Of a stretch of DNA of 9,585 bases, positions 6,051-9,585 are shown one piece after another. The stretch lies in assembly GCA_014523625.1 (NCBI GenBank), contig JAATVP010000113.1, positions 1 through 9,585 of the forward strand, written 5' to 3'. The notes beneath the pieces are model-generated. The model was given only the letters and a program-made list of their open reading frames with translations, searched no databases and had not been told where the DNA came from. The translations under genes and the position numbers were made by a program. This stretch comes from Nitrososphaerales archaeon TH5896. Its GTDB lineage: Archaea; Thermoproteota; Nitrososphaeria; Nitrososphaerales; Nitrososphaeraceae. Position 1 is the first letter of the stretch. Every line of letters starts with the position of its first letter.

Positions 6051-7484
6051 ATGAAGGTCATGAATTTAAGTAGACAAGTTAGTCGAACGTCTATAGCTAC
6101 ACTACTGTCCCTTAGGTTGTTTGCTGTTGTTTTAACTTGCTTGATTTTCGCACTCTTACATTTTGAGTACGAACCAAATAATGCATCTGCACAATCCGTT
6201 ATTGACCCAAATTTGGGTGTTGAGTCATTTGTGGAAGGGTTGAGTTCACCCACAAGCATGGCATTCTTGGATAGCGAAAATGTCCTAGTGTTGGAAAAAG
6301 ATGGCCAAGTCAGACTCATTTCAAATGGAGAACTTACACCCGAACCAGTATTACAAGTACCGGTTGACTCGGAACGCGAACGTGGTCTACTTGGAATAGC
6401 AGTTATGAACGGGGGTGGCGGAACTAGTTCTAGTGCTGGTCAAAATGCAAGTGCCCAGACTGTTTTTCTGTACTACACCGAGTCAGGAGTAGGGGGTGAA
6501 ATAAGAAACAGAGTTTACAAATACAATTGGAACGGTCAGACACTTGATAACCCGATTCTATTAGTAGATCTTCCTGCAATACCTGGTCCTAACCATAATG
6601 GCGGGAAGCTCATGATAGGTCCTGACAATTACCTATACGGAATCATAGGAGATTTAAATCATGATGGCAAACTTCAGAATTTTCCTGATGGTCCCGATCC
6701 GGACGATACTGGCATAATTTTCAGAGTAAATCCTGATGATGGAACACCTGGTCCAGATAATCCTTTATCCACGGATCCGAATAATCCGTTGAGTAAATAC
6801 TATGCGTATGGAATAAGAAACAGTTTTGGACTTACATTTGATCCTGTCTCAAAAAATGTTTGGGATACTGAAAATGGCCCAGCATCAAATGATGAGATAA
6901 ACTTGGTAAAACCAGGATTTAACAGTGGTTGGCAAACCATTATGGGTCCAATTTCAGCATCTGGAAACACAGAAAGTGAACTAGTCAGCTTTCCCGGATC
7001 TCACTATGCAGATCCACTCTTAACTTGGTTGGACCCAGTTGCTGTAACTGACATAGAATTCCTGGAATCATCAAGTTTAGGGGAGAGCTATTCCAATAAT
7101 GTATTTGTAGGAGATAACAATATCGGAAATCTCTACTATTTTAGAGTGAGTCCCGATAGAAGTGCTCTTGTTCTTGATAACGTACCTGATTTATTTATAG
7201 ACAATGAAGAGGAGCAATCTTCCATAACCTTTGGTAATGGATTTGGAGCTATTACTGATTTAGAAACTGGACCAGATGGATATCTCTATGTGCTGTCATA
7301 TGATGATGGGATTATTTATAGAATAGTGCCCTCCTCAGTACTATCTTCATCATCGACGGCAGGAACTGAGGAAACAACAGAAACGCCTTTGCCTGCAGTA
7401 GATGAACAGGAACTGGATGGGCAGGATGAGGAAGAAGAGTCAGTAAGTGACGGCGATGAAAATGGTGATGATGAAAATAATTAG
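6051..7484 (+). CDS. Exported PQQ-dependent aldose/sorbosone (soluble glucose) dehydrogenase-like protein with acidic tail
   Basis: This 477-residue protein belongs to the six-bladed beta-propeller glucose/sorbosone dehydrogenase family, which oxidises aldose sugars to lactones with the cofactor PQQ. Residues 15-37 form a signal or anchor segment, and the mature part probably begins around NASA-QSV at 44-50. Family signatures follow in order: SSPTSMAFL (65-73), ERGLLGIAV (110-118), NHNGG with the catalytic-type His182 (181-185), GPDNYLYGIIGD (190-201), IRNSFGLTFDP (255-265), DTENGP (272-277), DEINLVKPGFNSGW (281-294) and GPDGYLYVLSYDDGIIYRI (407-425). After the propeller, a Ser/Thr linker (428-445) leads to a very acidic tail, with 15 Asp/Glu in residues 451-477 and no C-terminal anchor. 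The electron acceptor and true sugar are unknown, and whether this organism makes PQQ cannot be seen here. The gene stands alone, with wide spacers on both sides. Confidence 0.88.
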   Translation: MKVMNLSRQVSRTSIATLLSLRLFAVVLTCLIFALLHFEYEPNNASAQSVIDPNLGVESFVEGLSSPTSMAFLDSENVLVLEKDGQVRLISNGELTPEPVLQVPVDSERERGLLGIAVMNGGGGTSSSAGQNASAQTVFLYYTESGVGGEIRNRVYKYNWNGQTLDNPILLVDLPAIPGPNHNGGKLMIGPDNYLYGIIGDLNHDGKLQNFPDGPDPDDTGIIFRVNPDDGTPGPDNPLSTDPNNPLSKYYAYGIRNSFGLTFDPVSKNVWDTENGPASNDEINLVKPGFNSGWQTIMGPISASGNTESELVSFPGSHYADPLLTWLDPVAVTDIEFLESSSLGESYSNNVFVGDNNIGNLYYFRVSPDRSALVLDNVPDLFIDNEEEQSSITFGNGFGAITDLETGPDGYLYVLSYDDGIIYRIVPSSVLSSSSTAGTEETTETPLPAVDEQELDGQDEEEESVSDGDENGDDENN

Positions 7485-7751
7485 AATGATGTTGTTGTTA
7501 ACTTGAATCGCCTGTGAGAAAACCGTGATAACCATCTTTAAAAAACATCATCAGTTTCAGGAATTAGTAAGGTGCCTTAAGTGAAGTGATACAGAGGCAC
7601 AATTATCATCCGAGGCCGTGTAGTAACTATTCAATCAAAGATAAATAAAATAGACCGATTAGCATTCGAAGGCGTGGTTCTCCTGCAAGACTACTTTGAT
7701 AGGCTATACTGCAGTCCTGCGGTTTTCCCATACTATCTTATGCCTATACTT

Positions 7752-7772
7752 CCATCCTTGTTAAAGGGATGG
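7752..7772. repeat. Hairpin in the GC-richer island
   Basis: CCATCCTT and AGGGATGG pair as an 8-base stem (one T-G wobble) around the 5-base loop GTTAA. No T-run follows on either strand, so it is not a typical terminator. It could be part of a structured RNA. Confidence 0.35.
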
Positions 7773-8330
7773 CCAACCTACTACATATGACAGCATACAT
7801 CATTTCCGAAGTACGCACAAGCCTTAACTTATACGATCCTCCAGAACGACGTCGACCTACTTTTTCGGCTAACCGATCTTCTCTTGTTATTACACATTAC
7901 AAGTAAATAAACCTAATCATTAAATAAATATATAAATGTTCCAATTTTTGTCACAATATATAATATACAGTATAAAATCGTGAGAATATTTTACCCGTTC
8001 ATTTGATTAATTTTCTAGTGTTCTAGATACATCAAGTAACAAATGGTCTAAAGCTTAAATTTCTAATGTAGTGATTAGCATAAATGCAAATAGAATTCTC
8101 TAGCTGGCAAAAATGTTGTTTTGTTATTCAGACATCATAGTTATTTCGGTAAATCACTTATATTCTAATATTGAGTATTCAGATCTTCGCAATTGCCAAA
8201 AGGAAAGATGTATTCTAATTGATATTTGCATCTATTGTAAGGCTAGAATCGTTCTGCATAATATGTCATAAAAGTGGCATCATAAGGAAAATTGTATCCT
8301 TATTTGCAACGATTAGAATCAGTTTTGTAG

Positions 8331-8349
8331 CTAAATGTCGGACATTTAG
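8331..8349. promoter_or_regulatory. 19-base dyad, possible protein-binding site
   Basis: CTAAATGTC-G-GACATTTAG is a perfect inverted repeat with 9-base arms around a single G. This geometry suits a homodimeric regulator. It lies in a spacer with no accepted gene, about 250 bases beyond the 3' end of the exported protein at 8596-9096, so no controlled gene is obvious. Confidence 0.4.
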
Positions 8350-8595
8350 TTACTTTATCCAGAACAACTGCACACAGGGTGAATATAAAAGCGCGAAGCG
8401 ACCTTTTAGAAAAAGCGCAATAACAAACACTTAGTCAGCGATCTAAAAGTCAAGCTATATTCGAACAGTATCATTTCCAACGACTATCAACTATTAGATC
8501 AGTTTGCATGCATTTCTTGTACGTGTATATGACCATAAAGGGAGTATTCGGAAGGTACTATATCAATGACACTAACACCAGTCAATATCGTAGTA

Positions 8596-9096
8596 CTACT
8601 TCCAAAGCCATTGTTCAAGTGCATAATTTCCACTCTCGTCTGCCCCACCCTTAAATATAAGTAGTATATTATCCAAAAAGGATAGTTTCCCTGTGGAATT
8701 TGTGCTATATGCTGAAGCCCCTTGATAATCCGTACCATTAAATACTTCTATGAACGTATAGTTTGCCGTTTCACCATCCTTGGTCGTTATTGCTCCATGC
8801 CCCTGATCAAATGTTTGATTGTTACCCTTGGAGACGCTGACATACTCCCCTGCTTTAGTGTATTCTATGTTACCTTTCATCGTTCCGTTAGAAGTAAAAG
8901 TGTATGTTGAGCTGTTAGGGCCAATTTCCTTTTGAATTACATCCGATCCCTTTTCGACAAAAATTGGTTCTCCTAATGTTGCTGACTGAGCATATCCAGT
9001 ATTAAACAGAATAGCATAGGTTCCTGTTCCTCCAATTAGTAATAACACGACGGCAAATCCTGCTGTAATATTGATAGTGGATCTCTTTGTATTCAT
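8596..9096 (-). CDS. Exported small protein, paralogue of the left-edge cytosolic protein, unknown function
   Basis: This 166-residue protein has a basic N-terminus (Lys4, Arg5), a hydrophobic segment at 12-31 and a likely mature start after GYAQS (34-38), so it is secreted or anchored outside the membrane. The mature part is rich in Gly, Ser, Thr and Asn and carries sequons at Asn 61, 70, 93, 112, 120 and 133, consistent with glycosylation. Its C-terminal half parallels the protein at 1-352: FTSNGTMKGN matches FSATGNYRGV, GHGAITTKDGE matches GQAALMSKNGK, and STGKLSFLDN at 134-143 matches STGKLSFLNN. It ends EQWLWK. It therefore looks like an extracellular version of the same small beta-rich domain. 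ATG at 9094-9096 is preceded by a well-placed TATA box, implying a leaderless transcript. The function is not known. Confidence 0.85.
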   Translation of the reverse strand: MNTKRSTINITAGFAVVLLLIGGTGTYAILFNTGYAQSATLGEPIFVEKGSDVIQKEIGPNSSTYTFTSNGTMKGNIEYTKAGEYVSVSKGNNQTFDQGHGAITTKDGETANYTFIEVFNGTDYQGASAYSTNSTGKLSFLDNILLIFKGGADESGNYALEQWLWK

Positions 9097-9116
9097 TTAT
9101 GATATTGAAATCGGAG

Positions 9117-9125
9117 ATATATAAG
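9117..9125 (-). promoter_or_regulatory. TATA box of the exported protein gene
   Basis: CTTATATAT on the minus strand is centred 25 bases before the A of the start codon at 9096. This is the classical archaeal TATA spacing if transcription starts at the ATG itself, so the mRNA is probably leaderless. It is the best-supported promoter in the window and shows that the gene has its own promoter despite the upstream same-strand gene. Confidence 0.6.
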
Positions 9126-9174
9126 ATCTTCCCTATTTGTATATTCTATGTAAAATCTACCCAAAAAACGCAGG

Positions 9175-9321
9175 TTATTCATGTTTTTTGAGTTCCCCAT
9201 TTTCTAATGCTATCATATTTATCGTCTCATATTTCTCACACTTTGCACCAAAGTCAGTTATATTCCAAAAAGCGTGAGGAGTAAGATAATTTAATTCACC
9301 GCATTTCTTACATACATACAT
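9175..9321 (-). CDS. 48-residue zinc-ribbon-like protein lacking the fourth cysteine
   Basis: A short minus-strand gene (ATG at 9319-9321, TAA at 9175-9177) encodes a 48-residue protein. It starts MYVCKKCGELNYLTPHAFW and has a Cys4-x-x-Cys7 knuckle near the N-terminus. A second knuckle would be expected at 28-31, but only Cys28 is present; residue 31 is Tyr (KCEKYE). The spacing of about 20 residues between knuckles is typical of small zinc ribbons, which in archaea bind nucleic acid or protein partners. His16 might complete the metal site. An in-frame TGA nine bases upstream leaves ATG as the natural start, with TTG at 9327 possible. It is followed after 78 bases by the exported protein on the same strand, which has its own TATA box. 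The codon pattern and composition look genuinely coding. No specific function is known. Confidence 0.75.
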   Translation of the reverse strand: MYVCKKCGELNYLTPHAFWNITDFGAKCEKYETINMIALENGELKKHE

Positions 9322-9417
9322 AGACAATCATAGAGTAATATCCGGATTGTACATGCCCTCCAGACTTCCAGTGCCCACCAAACTGTAGCTCCTCCCTTAA
9401 TGTCAAATCTAGACAAG

Positions 9418-9442
9418 GTAGGTTAATGCTGCTGCCACCTAC
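9418..9442. repeat. Short inverted repeat
   Basis: GTAGGT and ACCTAC form a 6-base inverted repeat around a 13-base loop in the spacer upstream of the 48-residue gene. It is about 100 bases from that start codon and has no T-run, so neither an operator nor a terminator role is well supported. Confidence 0.25.
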
Positions 9443-9562
9443 ATAATTACAACACATAGTCGTATATTATAAGGCAATACTATAAGTAACTGATCTATAA
9501 TACACTCGATTTTAATCATTGGATATCGTATACATTCGCTTCCACCACTTTATCGCTGGCCA

Positions 9563-9585
9563 TCTTGTTCTTGTTCTTGTTCTTG
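9563..9585. repeat. Hexamer tandem repeat (TTCTTG) running off the window
   Basis: The last 23 bases are nearly four copies of a six-base unit, TCTTG then TTCTTG three times, reaching the window edge. On the minus strand the repeat stays open in all three frames, encoding Gln-Glu, Lys-Asn or Arg-Thr alternations. It could therefore be the low-complexity C-terminal tail of a gene lying outside the window (for example ending QEQEQDGQR then TAA). The frame cannot be chosen from this sequence. Confidence 0.6.

Larger units (their letters stand above)
7485..8595. other. Gene-poor 1.1-kb spacer with a GC-richer island
   Basis: No confident gene lies here. From about 7660 to 7860 the G+C content is about 42-48% by hand count per 60 bases, against 17% at 7921-7980. 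Within that island both strands stay open unusually long. The minus strand is open for 50 codons from 7896 to a TAG at 7744-7746 (with EDRLAEKVGRRRSGG), but without a start codon at its front. A plus-strand frame is also open across 7587-7790. This may be a gene remnant or an unrecognised RNA. The rest is AT-rich, with a hairpin at 7752-7772 and a dyad at 8331-8349. I see no terminator with a T-run after the sugar dehydrogenase. Confidence 0.5.

Noticed and set aside
6020..6319. Minus-strand frame across the start of the sugar dehydrogenase
   Set aside because: It is the antisense shadow of a well-supported gene and shows no family motifs.
7485..7600. Possible C/D-box guide RNA (TGATGATG on the minus strand near 7550)
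   Set aside because: The box lacks the purine before TGATGA, and no properly spaced D box or internal boxes follow.
3877..7902. A shared 12-base word, ACACATTACAAG, in two spacers (near 3877 and 7891)
   Set aside because: Two matching 12-mers are expected by chance in about 10 kb, and the flanking bases differ.
8219..8434. A 71-codon plus-strand frame starting at TTG
   Set aside because: It has no Shine-Dalgarno sequence or spaced TATA box, a random-looking composition with scattered Cys, and no family resemblance. It also contains the dyad at 8331-8349. I treat it as chance.

Overview
This window most likely comes from a soil-type ammonia-oxidising archaeon (Thaumarchaeota/Nitrososphaeria, possibly Nitrosocosmicus-like). 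No marker gene or rRNA is present, so this rests on several indirect signs. The DNA is AT-rich with long gene-poor spacers. TATA-like boxes lie about 25 bases before start codons, which suggests leaderless transcripts. There is a small winged-helix regulator of the kind abundant in these archaea. Exported proteins have a signal segment followed by an Ala-Gln-Ser mature start and many N-glycosylation sequons. There is also a PQQ-type sugar dehydrogenase.

Layout, left to right. (1) The left edge holds the start of a minus-strand gene for a small cytosolic conserved protein, followed by a complete minus-strand HAD phosphatase. (2) Divergent from the phosphatase is a small membrane protein whose reading frame is interrupted by a stop at its front end. 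(3) At about 1994-2376 lies a charged, coiled-coil-like reading frame on the plus strand that is readable only through one frameshift. (4) Three minus-strand genes follow: a membrane-anchored or exported HSL-family alpha/beta hydrolase, a winged-helix regulator and a divergent arginase-family ureohydrolase. (5) After a roughly 690-base spacer comes an exported PQQ-type aldose/sorbosone dehydrogenase on the plus strand. (6) A gene-poor stretch of about 1.1 kb contains a GC-richer island and one strong palindrome. (7) On the minus strand follow an exported paralogue of the left-edge protein and, upstream of it, a 48-residue zinc-ribbon-like protein. The window ends in a hexamer tandem repeat.

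Functionally this is a loose neighbourhood of single genes, not an operon. Two exported enzymes (esterase-like hydrolase and sugar dehydrogenase) and an exported small domain protein suggest cell-surface chemistry. The HAD phosphatase and the ureohydrolase are cytosolic. I do not see a defence system, CRISPR array, tRNA, rRNA or intact mobile element. The most interesting points are the cytosolic/exported paralogue pair at the two ends, the variant active site of the ureohydrolase, two disrupted small genes, and a zinc ribbon lacking its fourth cysteine.
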